Shown here one piece after another: positions 43,623 to 52,911 of a DNA stretch of 64,000 bases. Within the stretch, counting starts at the first letter, position 1. Each line of letters opens with the position of its first letter. Under the pieces are notes generated by a model. That model worked only from the letters and a program-made list of their open reading frames with translations, was not told the origin of the DNA and searched no databases. Origin of the DNA: JBGZFC01 sp964631255 (GTDB lineage Bacteria > Bacteroidota > Bacteroidia > Bacteroidales > Dysgonomonadaceae); contig CAZVWS010000003.1 of assembly GCA_964631255.1 (NCBI GenBank), positions 50,444 to 114,443 on the forward strand, given 5' to 3'. A program made the position numbers and the translations under genes.

Positions 43623-44414
43623 ATGATTTCATTTGATGATAGAAACGAGAAAATAACGGCGCTGTATGGTCTTGTTGGATTTCCATTGCAACACTCGTTT
43701 TCAAAGAAGTTTTTTACCGAAAAGTTCAAAAATGAGCAGATAAATGCCCGCTATTTGAATTTCGAAATTGAAAATTTGTCCGATTTGGATGATATTTTAC
43801 AAAAAAACAACCGTTTGCTTGGATTTAACGTAACCATTCCACACAAAGAACAGATTATCTCTTTTTTGAATGAAATATCGGATGAAGCAAAAAAAATTGG
43901 GGCTGTCAATGTGGTAAAAGTACTGCGCGATAAGCATAATTCCTCTTTCCGATTAGTCGGATACAATACAGATTATATGGGATTTAAAGAATCTATTGAA
44001 CCTTTGCTTGACCGCGAGAAACACACCGGAGCATTGATTCTTGGCACAGGTGGTGCGTCAAAAAGTGTAGCGCAAGTTTTCACCGATTTGGGTTTTCCCT
44101 GGAAAAAAGTATCTCGAAATCCCGATAAAGATCAACTTGCCTACTCCAATCTATCGCCACACATCATCGCTTCTCATAACATCATTGTGAACACAACACC
44201 CGTCGGAACTTTCCCCAACGAATTGGAGTCTCCCGCCATCCCTTATTCCTATTTAACTTCGGCACATCTGGTCTATGATTTGGTTTATAACCCCGAAGAA
44301 ACACAATTCCTTAAACAAAGCAAAAACCGGGGTTCAGTTACCAAAAACGGATTAGAAATGCTTGAACGTCAAGCGTTAGCAGCTTGGCAAATTTGGAATC
44401 AGCCTGCACTATAA
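43623..44414 (+). CDS. aroE: Shikimate dehydrogenase
   Basis: 263 residues from ATG 43623; the frame is open from 43548 but shikimate dehydrogenases (about 250-280 residues) begin close to YGLVGFPLQHSFSK. NADPH-dependent reduction of 3-dehydroshikimate in the aromatic amino acid pathway. Seen: substrate-binding SFSK and NVTIPHK (catalytic Lys, about 62-68), GTGGASKSVA (cofactor loop, about 141-150), NTTPVGTFP and the late DLVYNPEETQFL with NGLEMLERQA. Weak upstream signals make the start uncertain. Single gene. Confidence 0.88.
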   Translation: MISFDDRNEKITALYGLVGFPLQHSFSKKFFTEKFKNEQINARYLNFEIENLSDLDDILQKNNRLLGFNVTIPHKEQIISFLNEISDEAKKIGAVNVVKVLRDKHNSSFRLVGYNTDYMGFKESIEPLLDREKHTGALILGTGGASKSVAQVFTDLGFPWKKVSRNPDKDQLAYSNLSPHIIASHNIIVNTTPVGTFPNELESPAIPYSYLTSAHLVYDLVYNPEETQFLKQSKNRGSVTKNGLEMLERQALAAWQIWNQPAL

Positions 44415-44573
44415 CACCTTTTTTCATCCACTTTCCCCTCGCAATTCCGGTTATGGAATTAGGTTCGTGTATTATTCTCTCACGTTAAATTAATCAAAAA
44501 GCACATTTAACAATTGGGTTTTTATCCGAAATAGTCTATTTTTGTCTAAATATCTATTCACAATCTGTCTCCT

Positions 44574-45464
44574 ATGAAAATAAACTGGAAAGAACGTACT
44601 CCACAGCTCATTGCCATCATTGCTATTTTGGTGATTATTATTGGCGTAGCCATAGGTTTTATTTTGAATAAAAATGCCGAAATCCACGATATCAAAGAAG
44701 AATTTGCCATCAACAAGCAAGAGTTGGAGGATGAGTACGAAGCCATTTCGCTGCAATACGAAGGTTTTAAATTTAGTGTACAAAACGATTCGTTGTTGTT
44801 CAAATTAGAAAACGAACAAGCCAAAGTGCAACGTTTGCAAGAACAACTCCGCATGACGGATGCTGCCAATAAATCCGAAATTAAAAGATTGAAAGGCGAG
44901 CTGGAGAGTTTGCGCAAAGTGCTACGTTCGTACGTGCAACAAATTGACTCTTTGCACCGATTGAATCAGGAATTGCGAGCAGAAAATCAGCAAATAACAC
45001 AACAATACCAAGAAACACGAAGCACGCTATCGCAGGTTTCGCAAGAAAAAGAGCAACTGACAGAAAAAGTATCTCTTGCTGCCAAACTGGATGCCACCAA
45101 TATTGGGATAAAAGCGATAAACGACCGTGGAAAAACGCAAAAAAGATTGAGCCGCAGCGCACAGTTTGTGGTATCGTTTACCATAGCGAAAAATATTACC
45201 GCGCAACCCGGCGAAAAAACCGTTTACGTGCGTATTTTAGCACCCGACGGCACCGTACTCACCAAAAATGCCGGCAGCACATTCCCTTATGAAAATGGTA
45301 ATTTGCAATATTCCATGAAGCGAACCATTGAATATGGCGGCGAGGAAATTCCGGTTTCGGTTTTCTGGGATATCGAAGAATTTTTAATGCCCGGAAAATA
45401 CAAAGCCGACATATTTGCCGATGGCAATCTAATCGGTTCGCAATCCATGACAATGGAAGAATAG
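44574..45464 (+). CDS. Membrane-anchored coiled-coil protein of unknown function
   Basis: 296 residues. N-terminal membrane helix (about 11-31, LIAIIAILVIIIGVAIGFIL), then a long coiled coil (about 40-165, rich in EQ, LQEQLRMTDAANKSEIKRLK, ENQQITQQYQETRSTLSQ), then a beta-rich C-terminal domain (about 195-296: AQPGEKTVYVRILAPDGTVL, PVSVFWDIEEFLMPGKY). No signal cleavage site, so it is anchored in the inner membrane with the bulk outside the cytoplasm. I recall similar unnamed proteins in Bacteroidales; no function assigned. It is followed by another exported unknown on the same strand. Confidence 0.72.
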   Translation: MKINWKERTPQLIAIIAILVIIIGVAIGFILNKNAEIHDIKEEFAINKQELEDEYEAISLQYEGFKFSVQNDSLLFKLENEQAKVQRLQEQLRMTDAANKSEIKRLKGELESLRKVLRSYVQQIDSLHRLNQELRAENQQITQQYQETRSTLSQVSQEKEQLTEKVSLAAKLDATNIGIKAINDRGKTQKRLSRSAQFVVSFTIAKNITAQPGEKTVYVRILAPDGTVLTKNAGSTFPYENGNLQYSMKRTIEYGGEEIPVSVFWDIEEFLMPGKYKADIFADGNLIGSQSMTMEE

Positions 45465-45550
45465 CGGGCGACAAGCGTCTTCTTGGTTGTAACGCAGGTT
45501 TTATTCCCGTTTCAGTTATTGCGCCCCAAGGATTTTGTCGAAGTTTCGCA

Positions 45551-46165
45551 ATGCAATATTTTATGACAAACCACGGTATTTCAATATATTACATTCTACT
45601 TTCTGTTGCATTTTTGCTTGTAACACCGCTTTTACATGCACAACATACCAATGACGATTTCAAACGAAACTTGAGAAAATCGTTACAAGCACCCGAGGCA
45701 CCCAATATAAAATCGGAATTGAAATACCAACCCTTTCAGGTACAGCAAAATAATACCGAAATATTAGAAGTATCGCCCACAACAAAGTTACCAACCCGAT
45801 ACGACAAAGTGGAGTTGCACGAACTCATTCCTCCAATAGAGAAACTTCAAATAGATTTGAACGTTACCAATGTGGATAACAGATCGCAATTGGGAAGATC
45901 GGCTATCGACTATTCCGACGGAAAAGTGCACGCAATTCCCGATGCACGAAGCATCTCGCAAAACGTGCAGCATACAAGAAATGATTATGGATTGGGGTTC
46001 TACGCCGATGATAGTTCTGCCGAATGGCTTATCAAACTACGAAATAGGACGTCGCGTGTGCACAGAGATATCGACCTCGACCCTGTCCGTTTTTTCCAAC
46101 GCAAAAAAGCGGAAAAGCACAGAAAGCAAGTAGAAAAAATAAAGAAAGTGTATAACCAAGAGTAA
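45551..46165 (+). CDS. Hypothetical exported protein
   Basis: 204 residues (an alternative ATG is at 45563). Signal peptide (ISIYYILLSVAFLLVTPLLHAQ). The mature protein is polar and charged with low hydrophobicity, and its end (about 165-204) is a basic stretch (KAEKHRKQVEKIKKVYNQE). Family not recognised. It lies 86 bases after the coiled-coil membrane protein, so the two may be expressed together, and converges with the SLC13 transporter gene. Nothing in it suggests catalysis. Confidence 0.6.
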   Translation: MQYFMTNHGISIYYILLSVAFLLVTPLLHAQHTNDDFKRNLRKSLQAPEAPNIKSELKYQPFQVQQNNTEILEVSPTTKLPTRYDKVELHELIPPIEKLQIDLNVTNVDNRSQLGRSAIDYSDGKVHAIPDARSISQNVQHTRNDYGLGFYADDSSAEWLIKLRNRTSRVHRDIDLDPVRFFQRKKAEKHRKQVEKIKKVYNQE

Positions 46166-46182
46166 ATTGCCTTGCGCCGTTT

Positions 46183-48039
46183 TTAAAACGGATAAATTAG
46201 GGGTAACACAAAAACCATCAGCACAATATAGATAATTTGAAGTGGCAATCCTACCTTGACATAATCCATGAAACTATATTTTCCGGCAGACATAACCATT
46301 GCATTGGGTGGAGTAGAAAAAGGACTTGCCAAACACATGCTTGCAGCAACTGCTACCCCAATCAAAAAAGAATAAGGACTGACACCCAATGAAATAGCTG
46401 CTTGTAGCGCGATAGGAGCAAACAAAATGGCTGTTGCCGTATTGCTGATAAACATAGTAAGCAACGAAGTGGCAAACATGATGGCAGCCAATACAGCGTA
46501 TGAACCATAAGACCCCGTTTGCTCTACAATACTGCTCGAAATTATGGTAGAAGTGCCGGTTTTTTCCATCGCCGTAGCAAGTGGCATCATTGCCGCGAAT
46601 AGGATAACGCTCTCCCAGTTGATGGTTCGATAGGCATCTCTAACTGTTCTGAAACATCCGCCCAAAACCATGGCTACAGCTGCCATCAAAACAGAAATAA
46701 CCGGTGTAAACCAGTTGAAAACCATCGATAAAACCATCAGAATCACTACCGCGGCTGCAAATGGAGCCTTGTCGCCCAAGGTTACTTTAGAAGCCTCCAC
46801 CTCGGGTTGCCCAATTACCACCACTTCGTTCTCCAGTCTATGTAATCGGTCTATATCTTCCCATGTACCTTGTACCAAAAGCATATCGCCCGATTGCATT
46901 TTTTGGTCCTTCACATCTTCAATTATATAGTTATCTTTTCGCTGAATACTTAAAATATTTACATTGTAATTGGGTCGGAATTGCGACTCCTTTACCAATT
47001 TGTTGTGCAGATGTGAGTTTGCCAAGATTACCACTTCTGCCATCCCAATTTCATTGAATTTAAATTTTCCGGCAAATTTGGGTTTATCTACCATCGCCTC
47101 AGAGCTGCTATCTAAAAATTTCAGTCCATATTTTTTAGAAAAATCAGACACTTTGTTGTAATCGCCAATTACGTAGAGCAAATCGTCGCTGGTTAAGACG
47201 GCATTGGCATCGGGAAGGCGTGTGCTCACGCTTTTACCCAGCGGAGAATAGGAGCGTGTGCGTATTTCAGTAATTACCAATGAGTAGTTTTTCGTAATAT
47301 CTAATTCGTAAAGCTTTTTATTGATTATGGATGAGTTTTTTGGAATTTCCAGACGATACAGATTATCCACAATCATGTATTCGGAGGCCAACTGTTCGGG
47401 CGATTTCACATTGGTTTTGCCTTCCGAATCGTCTCTTTTCCCTTTCTTTTCGAGTATCCGTGTCAAAACCCACAAGAGGAAAATTCCTACCACCAACAGG
47501 ATAAGTCCAACGGGCAAGGTAGAGAAAAACTGCAAACCTTCGTATCCGGCATTGATTAACGTATCGTGCACAATAAGTACGGGCGGCGTACCAATTAGCG
47601 TCATCATACCACCAATACTACTTGCAAAAGCCATTGGCATTAGCAGACGACGTACGTTGGTTTTAGATTTGGTTGCCAAACTCACTACAATTGGCATGAG
47701 CATGGCTACCGTGCCGGTATTGCTCAAAAACAGCCCAATGAGCGAGGTAACGAGCATAACCAAGAGAAACAATTTCTTGCTACTGTCACCTGCCAATTTG
47801 AGCAAACTGTTGCTTATTCTTCCGGCAAGTCCCGTTTGTGATATAGCTCCGCCTATGATGAAAAGTGCGGCAATCATTATCACGATGGGGTTGGAAAATC
47901 CAACCAATGCCTCTTCCGTGGTAAGAATATTGGTAAGCACAAGTGCCAAAAGCGACATAAGAGCAACTATGTCTGAACGGATTTTTCCCCATACAAACAT
48001 AGCTGCCGTAGCAACAAGAATAATAATTGTTGTGGTCAT
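46183..48039 (-). CDS. SLC13/DASS-type transporter with two TrkA-C (RCK_C) domains
   Basis: 618 residues. About six helices at each end (residues 1-200 and 420-618, for example VLTNILTTEEALVGFSNPIV and MFISNTATAILFAPIALQ) with a soluble middle (about 215-410) made of two TrkA-C-like regulatory domains (YRLEIPKNSSIINKKLYELD; FKFNEIGMAEVVILANSHLHN). The SNT motifs (SNTGTVAM, SNTATAIL), one per half, are the sodium/substrate sites of divalent-anion:Na+ symporters. Transports a di- or tricarboxylate, sulfate or similar anion; substrate not predictable. Inner membrane. Single gene, its start 20 bases before the window's next feature is preceded by no clear -7 element. Confidence 0.9.
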   Translation of the reverse strand: MTTTIIILVATAAMFVWGKIRSDIVALMSLLALVLTNILTTEEALVGFSNPIVIMIAALFIIGGAISQTGLAGRISNSLLKLAGDSSKKLFLLVMLVTSLIGLFLSNTGTVAMLMPIVVSLATKSKTNVRRLLMPMAFASSIGGMMTLIGTPPVLIVHDTLINAGYEGLQFFSTLPVGLILLVVGIFLLWVLTRILEKKGKRDDSEGKTNVKSPEQLASEYMIVDNLYRLEIPKNSSIINKKLYELDITKNYSLVITEIRTRSYSPLGKSVSTRLPDANAVLTSDDLLYVIGDYNKVSDFSKKYGLKFLDSSSEAMVDKPKFAGKFKFNEIGMAEVVILANSHLHNKLVKESQFRPNYNVNILSIQRKDNYIIEDVKDQKMQSGDMLLVQGTWEDIDRLHRLENEVVVIGQPEVEASKVTLGDKAPFAAAVVILMVLSMVFNWFTPVISVLMAAVAMVLGGCFRTVRDAYRTINWESVILFAAMMPLATAMEKTGTSTIISSSIVEQTGSYGSYAVLAAIMFATSLLTMFISNTATAILFAPIALQAAISLGVSPYSFLIGVAVAASMCLASPFSTPPNAMVMSAGKYSFMDYVKVGLPLQIIYIVLMVFVLPLIYPF

Positions 48040-48146
48040 TTATAGAAACAAATATTTACCCAAATTATTTTCGGAGTAAAACCCCAAGAATTTGGTTTAT
48101 AAAAAAATGTTTGTGGGTGTCTTCTTATTTCGATTTCGCGAACAGA

Positions 48147-48659
48147 TTATTTGAACCAACCGGAATACATCAAGTAGTTGGCGGCAATTTTTTGGTTCAT
48201 CTCTTTGGATTGCTCGGGATCTACTTTTTTTACAAATTTGGCGGGAACACCGGCATAAATACTGCCTGCTTCTACCTGTGTACCGCTCAATACGACCGAG
48301 CCGGCAGCAATGATTGCCCCTTCGCCTATTACGGCGTGGTCAAGTACTATCGCACCCATTCCAATAAGTGCCCCATTTTTGATTTCGGCACCATGAATAA
48401 CTACATTGTGTCCGATAGACACATCGTCGCCAATAATAGAAACCGATTTTTGGTACAACGTGTGAATTACCGTGCCATCTTGCACATTGACCCGATTGCC
48501 AATACGAATAGAGTTTACATCGCCTCGCAACACGGCATTGAACCAAATGCTACAATCTTGTCCTATAATTACGTCGCCAATAATAACGGCAGTTTCTGCC
48601 AAATAGGTGTTCGCTCCTATCTCGGGAGTGAAACCGCGAACTGATTTTATGAGTGCCAT
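48147..48659 (-). CDS. Gamma carbonic anhydrase family protein (YrdA-like)
   Basis: 170 residues, a left-handed beta-helix of hexapeptide repeats that forms trimers. Three metal-binding His are present: VIHTLY (His about 66), SIGHNVVIHG (His about 83 and 88). Members bind zinc or iron; only some are proven carbonic anhydrases, others have no known substrate, so enzymatic activity is inferred. Residues 1-20 (MALIKSVRGFTPEIGANTYL) match the family start. Encoded alone between the SLC13 gene and pepP, all on the same strand, with a terminator-like hairpin just upstream. Confidence 0.88.
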   Translation of the reverse strand: MALIKSVRGFTPEIGANTYLAETAVIIGDVIIGQDCSIWFNAVLRGDVNSIRIGNRVNVQDGTVIHTLYQKSVSIIGDDVSIGHNVVIHGAEIKNGALIGMGAIVLDHAVIGEGAIIAAGSVVLSGTQVEAGSIYAGVPAKFVKKVDPEQSKEMNQKIAANYLMYSGWFK

Positions 48660-48673
48660 ATATCATTTACCCT

Positions 48674-48697
48674 AAAATCCCCGGGAAAGGGGATTTT
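48674..48697 (-). terminator. Terminator of the aminopeptidase P gene
   Basis: 9-base perfect stem AAAATCCCC / GGGGATTTT with loop GGGAAA, 53 bases past the pepP stop on the minus strand. Confidence 0.6.
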
Positions 48698-48750
48698 TCA
48701 GGTTTTGTTTTTACAATGTTATCGTTCTATTTTTTCTTTTTCCGGAAAAA

Positions 48751-50541
48751 TTAGATGGGTTTTGTTTTTTCTTTCAACCAAGATTTTTCTTTTTTGCCCA
48801 GATGTTTTTTCAACTTGTCATAAACCATTTCGTGGTAACTATTGAGCCAATTTATCTCTTTTTTGGTCAAAAGTTTTTTCTTGATTGGTTTGGTGTCGAA
48901 TGGGCAAAGCGTGATAGTTTCGAAGTGGTAGAATGTTCCAAACTCTTCCGTTTCCATATACTCTTGTGTAACAATGAGGTTCTCCAGACGGATTCCGTAT
49001 TTATTGACACGATACAATCCCGGCTCGTTCGACGTAACCATACCTACTTGCAAAGTGGTTGGATTTTCTTCCAGGCGGATGTTTTGCGGTCCTTCGTGCA
49101 CATTCAGAAAATGTCCGATACCGTGTCCTGTGCCATGCCAGTAGGTTAAGCAGTTGTCCCAGAGAGCTTTTCTTGCCAACATATCGAGTTGCGAGCCGCG
49201 TGTCCCTTCGGGAAATATAGCGGTAGCTATACCGATATGTCCTTTAAGCACGTTGGTAAAATCTTCTTTCATTTGTTTGCTCAGTTTGCCTACTGCTATC
49301 GTACGTGTAATATCGGTTGTACCGTCTTTGTATTGACCGCCCGAATCTACCAAAAGCAAACCTTTGGGTTTCACGGTCAAGCAAGTTTCGGGTTGTGCCC
49401 GATAGTGAATGATTGCCCCATTTCCGGCATATCCGGCTATAGTAGAGAAACTTTCGCCTACAAACAGGTCTTGTTGCGAACGAAATTCGCGTAGTTTTTC
49501 GTCCACCGTTACTTCCGTAACATCTCCTTTTGGAACGGCTTTTTCCAGCCACATCAGAAATTTGACTAAAGCAACTCCGTCTTTTATCATGGCGTTTCTG
49601 AAGCCTTCGAGTTCTGTTTCGTTTTTCACTGCTTTCATTTTATCAACAGGCGATTGTACGTCTATAATTTTGCATGTAGCAGGGATGGTTTGATACAATT
49701 TGTAGTTGATTTTGCTGCCGGTAACGCAAACCGACGAACCTTTTGGCAATTTGGATATGTATTTGAAAATCATATCGTAATTGTCAATTTTCACGCCTTG
49801 TTTTAGCAAAGCATCTTTGGTGGCATCATCCAGTTTTTCGGCATCAACAAACAACACGCTCTCTTTTTTCGACACATAGCCGTAGGCTACTGCAACCGGA
49901 TTGAAATCGACATCGCTTCCGCGCATGTTAAAAATCCAAGCAACGGCATCCAGCGTAACGGCAATCAAGCCATCGGCGTCCAGTTTTTCGAGTTGATTGT
50001 TGATTCTTTCAATTTTATTTTTTGTAGATTCGCCCGTTACTTCGTCGGGAAGCAAGAAAATCTGGTCTTGCGGAATATTGGGGCGATTTTCCCAAACTTC
50101 GGCAAATGGGTCTAATTCTGTTTGCAGATTTATCTCTTTGGCATCCAAACGAGATTTCAGAGCTTTTGCATCCGAAGCGGCGTAAACCAATCCGTCGATT
50201 CCAACTGTGCCACCTTTGCCTACTTGCTCAATAATCCAATCGGTCATTTCGGGAGTTTCGGCTTGTCCCATTCTGAACAATTCGAAACCGGTGTCTTTTA
50301 GCTCGTTTTCTGCCTGAAGAAAATAGCGTGAGTCGGTCCAGATACCGGCTTTATCTTTGGTTATCACTGCAGTTCCTGCCGAACCGGTGAAGCCGCTAAT
50401 CCATTTGCGCGACTCCCAATGTTTGGGTGGATATTCGCTCAAGTGAGCATCTGTACTGGGAACGATGAAAGCGTTGAGCTGGTTTTTCTCCATAAAAGCC
50501 CTGATGGCTGATAATCTTTCGGGAATGGTTGATGTTTTCAT
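48751..50541 (-). CDS. pepP: Aminopeptidase P family (Xaa-Pro aminopeptidase)
   Basis: 596 residues (ATG 50541; the frame extends to a TTG at 50550). Long form of aminopeptidase P, cleaving N-terminal residues before proline, cytoplasmic (no signal). N-terminal creatinase-like domains (about 10-300), then the pita-bread metallopeptidase fold with the metal ligands Asp-Asp (LLLVDSGGQYKDGTTDITRT, split over about 396-415), His (GTGHGIGHFLNVHEGP, about 485-500) and two Glu (TSNEPGLYR and IRLENLIV, about 517 and 535). Start chosen from the ATG and the predicted -7 element at 50571-50578. Divergent from folB. Confidence 0.92.
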   Translation of the reverse strand: MKTSTIPERLSAIRAFMEKNQLNAFIVPSTDAHLSEYPPKHWESRKWISGFTGSAGTAVITKDKAGIWTDSRYFLQAENELKDTGFELFRMGQAETPEMTDWIIEQVGKGGTVGIDGLVYAASDAKALKSRLDAKEINLQTELDPFAEVWENRPNIPQDQIFLLPDEVTGESTKNKIERINNQLEKLDADGLIAVTLDAVAWIFNMRGSDVDFNPVAVAYGYVSKKESVLFVDAEKLDDATKDALLKQGVKIDNYDMIFKYISKLPKGSSVCVTGSKINYKLYQTIPATCKIIDVQSPVDKMKAVKNETELEGFRNAMIKDGVALVKFLMWLEKAVPKGDVTEVTVDEKLREFRSQQDLFVGESFSTIAGYAGNGAIIHYRAQPETCLTVKPKGLLLVDSGGQYKDGTTDITRTIAVGKLSKQMKEDFTNVLKGHIGIATAIFPEGTRGSQLDMLARKALWDNCLTYWHGTGHGIGHFLNVHEGPQNIRLEENPTTLQVGMVTSNEPGLYRVNKYGIRLENLIVTQEYMETEEFGTFYHFETITLCPFDTKPIKKKLLTKKEINWLNSYHEMVYDKLKKHLGKKEKSWLKEKTKPI

Positions 50542-50570
50542 ATTTCGCAATTTTATTGTACTATAAACTG

Positions 50571-50578
50571 CAAATTTA
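50571..50578 (-). promoter_or_regulatory. Predicted -7 element of the pepP promoter
   Basis: TAAATTTG on the minus strand, about 30 bases before ATG 50541, divergent from the folB element. Confidence 0.45.
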
Positions 50579-50590
50579 ACAAATAATTCT

Positions 50591-50598
50591 TACATTTG
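50591..50598 (+). promoter_or_regulatory. Predicted -7 element of the folB promoter
   Basis: TACATTTG fits TAnnTTTG and ends 25 bases before the folB ATG; the two -7 elements of this divergent pair lie only 12 bases apart. Confidence 0.45.
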
Positions 50599-50623
50599 GT
50601 GCTACAAATGAGATTAAATAATT

Positions 50624-50980
50624 ATGAAAACATCAATTGCACTCAAAAATATGCACTTTTATGCCTATCATGGTGTACTGGAACAAGAAAAGCGGATGGG
50701 AAACGATTTTCTGGTAAACGTGAATTTTTCTGCCGATGTATCAAAATCTTTTCAGAGCGACGAGGTAGAAGATACGATAAACTATGCCGAAATTTACGAA
50801 CTGATAAAAGCCGAAATGGCTATCCCAAGCCAACTATTGGAACATGTTGCGGGGCGCATTTATTTCGGCATCAAGAATTTGTTTCCACAAATAGAGGCAC
50901 TGGAAGTGAGATTGGCAAAAATGAATCCGCCCGTAAGCGGAGAAGTAGAATCATCGGAAGTTACTATTTCGGACAAATGA
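50624..50980 (+). CDS. folB: Dihydroneopterin aldolase
   Basis: 118 residues, normal length. Splits dihydroneopterin to 6-hydroxymethyl-dihydropterin in folate synthesis, forming octamers in the cytoplasm. Seen: MHFYAYHGVLEQEKRMGNDF (about 10-29) with the family Tyr-His-Gly start, VEDTINYAEIYELIKAEM (about 47-64), LLEHVAGRI (Glu at about 72) and LAKMNPPVSGEVESSEVTIS, with the conserved Lys at about 100. Own promoter; the lptB promoter lies 68-75 bases downstream of the stop. Confidence 0.92.
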   Translation: MKTSIALKNMHFYAYHGVLEQEKRMGNDFLVNVNFSADVSKSFQSDEVEDTINYAEIYELIKAEMAIPSQLLEHVAGRIYFGIKNLFPQIEALEVRLAKMNPPVSGEVESSEVTISDK

Positions 50981-51047
50981 TTGGCGCAATCGGTTTCATT
51001 CCACTCCGAAATCTGAAATGGCAACCTCCTAATCCAAATTTGTTTCG

Positions 51048-51055
51048 TATCTTTG
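51048..51055 (+). promoter_or_regulatory. Predicted -7 element of the lptB promoter
   Basis: TATCTTTG, exact fit, 18 bases before ATG 51074. It covers the alternative TTG start at 51053. Confidence 0.5.
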
Positions 51056-51073
51056 CACAAAATTTTCGAAAAA

Positions 51074-51895
51074 ATGGACGAACCTTTAGACGAAATAATG
51101 CTCTCCGACGCCGAAGAACCAATTTTTCAGCCCGATGCAACGAGCGAGATGAATAGCCCGCTGGTGCTTCGCACGGAAAATTTGGTGAAAAAATATGGCA
51201 AACGAACCGTTGTAAGCCACGTTTCTATCAACCTCAAACAGGGTGAAATAGTGGGGCTGCTCGGTCCTAATGGTGCCGGAAAAACTACCACTTTTTACAT
51301 GACGGTGGGGCTAATTGTTCCCAATGAAGGCGATATTTTCCTTGGCAATCAGAACATAACCAAATTTCCGGTATATAAGCGAGCACAATATGGCATTGGA
51401 TATTTGGCACAAGAGGCCTCTATTTTTCGGAAAATGACGGTAGAAGACAACATCAGATCGGTATTGGAATTTACCAATAAAACGCCCACCGAGCAAAAAC
51501 AAAAATTAGAAGCTCTGATTTCGGAATTCGGTTTAGAAAAAGTGCGAAAAAACCTGGGAGACCGCCTTTCAGGTGGTGAGCGTCGGCGTGCCGAAATAGC
51601 TCGTTGCTTGGCAATCGACCCCAAATTTATTATGCTCGATGAACCATTTGCCGGTGTTGATCCAATCGCGGTACAAGACATTCAATCTATTGTAGCTCAG
51701 CTAAAATATAGAAATATCGGAATCCTGATTACCGACCACAACGTGGACGAAACCTTGAGCATTACCGACAGGGCATACTTGCTTTTTGAAGGGCGAGTTC
51801 TGTTTCAAGGAACGGCAGAAGAGTTGGCGGAAAATCCGGTAGTAAGAGAGAAATATTTGGGTCGCGATTTCGAATTACGAAGAAAAAAAATCTGA
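51074..51895 (+). CDS. lptB: LPS export ABC transporter ATP-binding protein LptB
   Basis: 273 residues; longer than the usual 240 because of a 30-residue acidic N-terminus (MDEPLDEIMLSDAEEPIFQ). LptB powers extraction of lipopolysaccharide from the inner membrane together with LptFG. Seen: LVKKYGKRTVVSHVS, Walker A GPNGAGKTT (about 66-74), signature LSGGERRRAEIARCLA (about 164-179), Walker B IMLDEPFAGVDP (about 187-198) and the switch ITDHNVDETL (about 218-227). This LptB-specific switch and NVDET separate it from LivF-type ATPases. First of lptB-ruvX-def, with nine bases to ruvX. Confidence 0.92.
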   Translation: MDEPLDEIMLSDAEEPIFQPDATSEMNSPLVLRTENLVKKYGKRTVVSHVSINLKQGEIVGLLGPNGAGKTTTFYMTVGLIVPNEGDIFLGNQNITKFPVYKRAQYGIGYLAQEASIFRKMTVEDNIRSVLEFTNKTPTEQKQKLEALISEFGLEKVRKNLGDRLSGGERRRAEIARCLAIDPKFIMLDEPFAGVDPIAVQDIQSIVAQLKYRNIGILITDHNVDETLSITDRAYLLFEGRVLFQGTAEELAENPVVREKYLGRDFELRRKKI

Positions 51896-51904
51896 CCAAC
51901 AAAT

Positions 51905-52333
51905 ATGAGCAGAATCCTCGCCATAGACTATGGCAAAAAACGAACCGGAATTGCCGTGAGCGATACTTTGCAAATTATTGCCAACGGATTAACAACCGTG
52001 GAAACCGGCAAGTTGATGGATTTTCTGCGCGACTACATTTCGAAAGAAGAGGTTGGTATAATTGTGGTTGGATTGCCCAAGCAGATGAACAATGAGGATT
52101 CGGAAAACATGAAAAGAATAGAGCCGTTTGTAAATAAATTGCGAAAACAATTTCCCCAAATCACGATAGAATATTTCGACGAGCGATTTACATCCAAATT
52201 GGCACAAAGAACAATGATTGACGGCGGATTGAAGAAAAAAGACCGCCAAAACAAAGCTTTGGTTGACGAAATTAGCGCCACCATCATCCTACAAGGATAT
52301 ATGGAAAGCAATATTTATAACAAAATAAAATAA
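51905..52333 (+). CDS. ruvX: Putative Holliday junction resolvase / pre-16S rRNA nuclease (YqgF)
   Basis: 142 residues, normal for YqgF/RuvX. The RNase H-like fold is involved in 16S rRNA 5' end maturation in E. coli and is also called a Holliday junction resolvase. Seen: DYGKKRTGIAVSD (about 7-19) with the first acidic residue, VVGLPKQMNNE (about 54-64), and FDERFTSKLAQRTMIDGGLKK with Asp and Glu. It lies nine bases after lptB and 17 bases before def, so the three are one operon. Confidence 0.9.
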   Translation: MSRILAIDYGKKRTGIAVSDTLQIIANGLTTVETGKLMDFLRDYISKEEVGIIVVGLPKQMNNEDSENMKRIEPFVNKLRKQFPQITIEYFDERFTSKLAQRTMIDGGLKKKDRQNKALVDEISATIILQGYMESNIYNKIK

Positions 52334-52350
52334 CAAACAGTTACATAACA

Positions 52351-52911
52351 ATGATATTACCGATATATATTTACGGACACCCGATTTTGAGGAAAGTAAC
52401 CAAACCAATAGATGCACCCAATTACCCCAATCTGCAAGAACTGATTGCAAACATGTACGAAACCATGTATCATGCCGAAGGTGTGGGACTTGCTGCTCCG
52501 CAGATAGGTTTGGAAGACCGAATTTTTGTCGTGGATTTGGAGCCGCTTGCAGACGACGAGCATCCCGAATTTAAGAACTTTAAAAAAGTATTTATCAATG
52601 CCGAAATTGTGGAACGCAGCGGCCAATTGCAACTGGTTGAAGAGGGTTGCTTGAGCATACCGGGCATACACGAAAAAGTGGCACGCGAAGAGGAGATACG
52701 TATTCAGTATTTGGACGAAGAGTTGCAACCCCGCGACGAAATTTACAGAGGATACATGGCACGCGTCATCCAACATGAGTACGACCACTTAGACGGATTG
52801 ATGTTTGTTGACCACATTTCGCCCTTGCGAAAACGGATGGTAAAAAGTAAATTGGCAGGCATGGAAAAGGGCAAAGTAAGCTGCCACTATCGGGTAAAAA
52901 CGGCGAGATAG
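52351..52911 (+). CDS. def: Peptide deformylase
   Basis: 186 residues, normal. Removes the formyl group from nascent proteins; metal enzyme in the cytoplasm. All three motifs are visible: GVGLAAPQIG (about 46-55), EEGCLSIP (about 106-113, metal Cys) and QHEYDHLDG (about 142-150, metal His pair and catalytic Glu). Third gene of the lptB-ruvX-def run. Its stop at 52911 is directly followed by the stop of pgl on the opposite strand at 52912, with no base between the two. Confidence 0.95.
   Translation: MILPIYIYGHPILRKVTKPIDAPNYPNLQELIANMYETMYHAEGVGLAAPQIGLEDRIFVVDLEPLADDEHPEFKNFKKVFINAEIVERSGQLQLVEEGCLSIPGIHEKVAREEEIRIQYLDEELQPRDEIYRGYMARVIQHEYDHLDGLMFVDHISPLRKRMVKSKLAGMEKGKVSCHYRVKTAR

Noticed and set aside
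47321..48079. 252-codon frame antisense to the SLC13 transporter
   Set aside because: Shadow of a clear transporter gene on the opposite strand.
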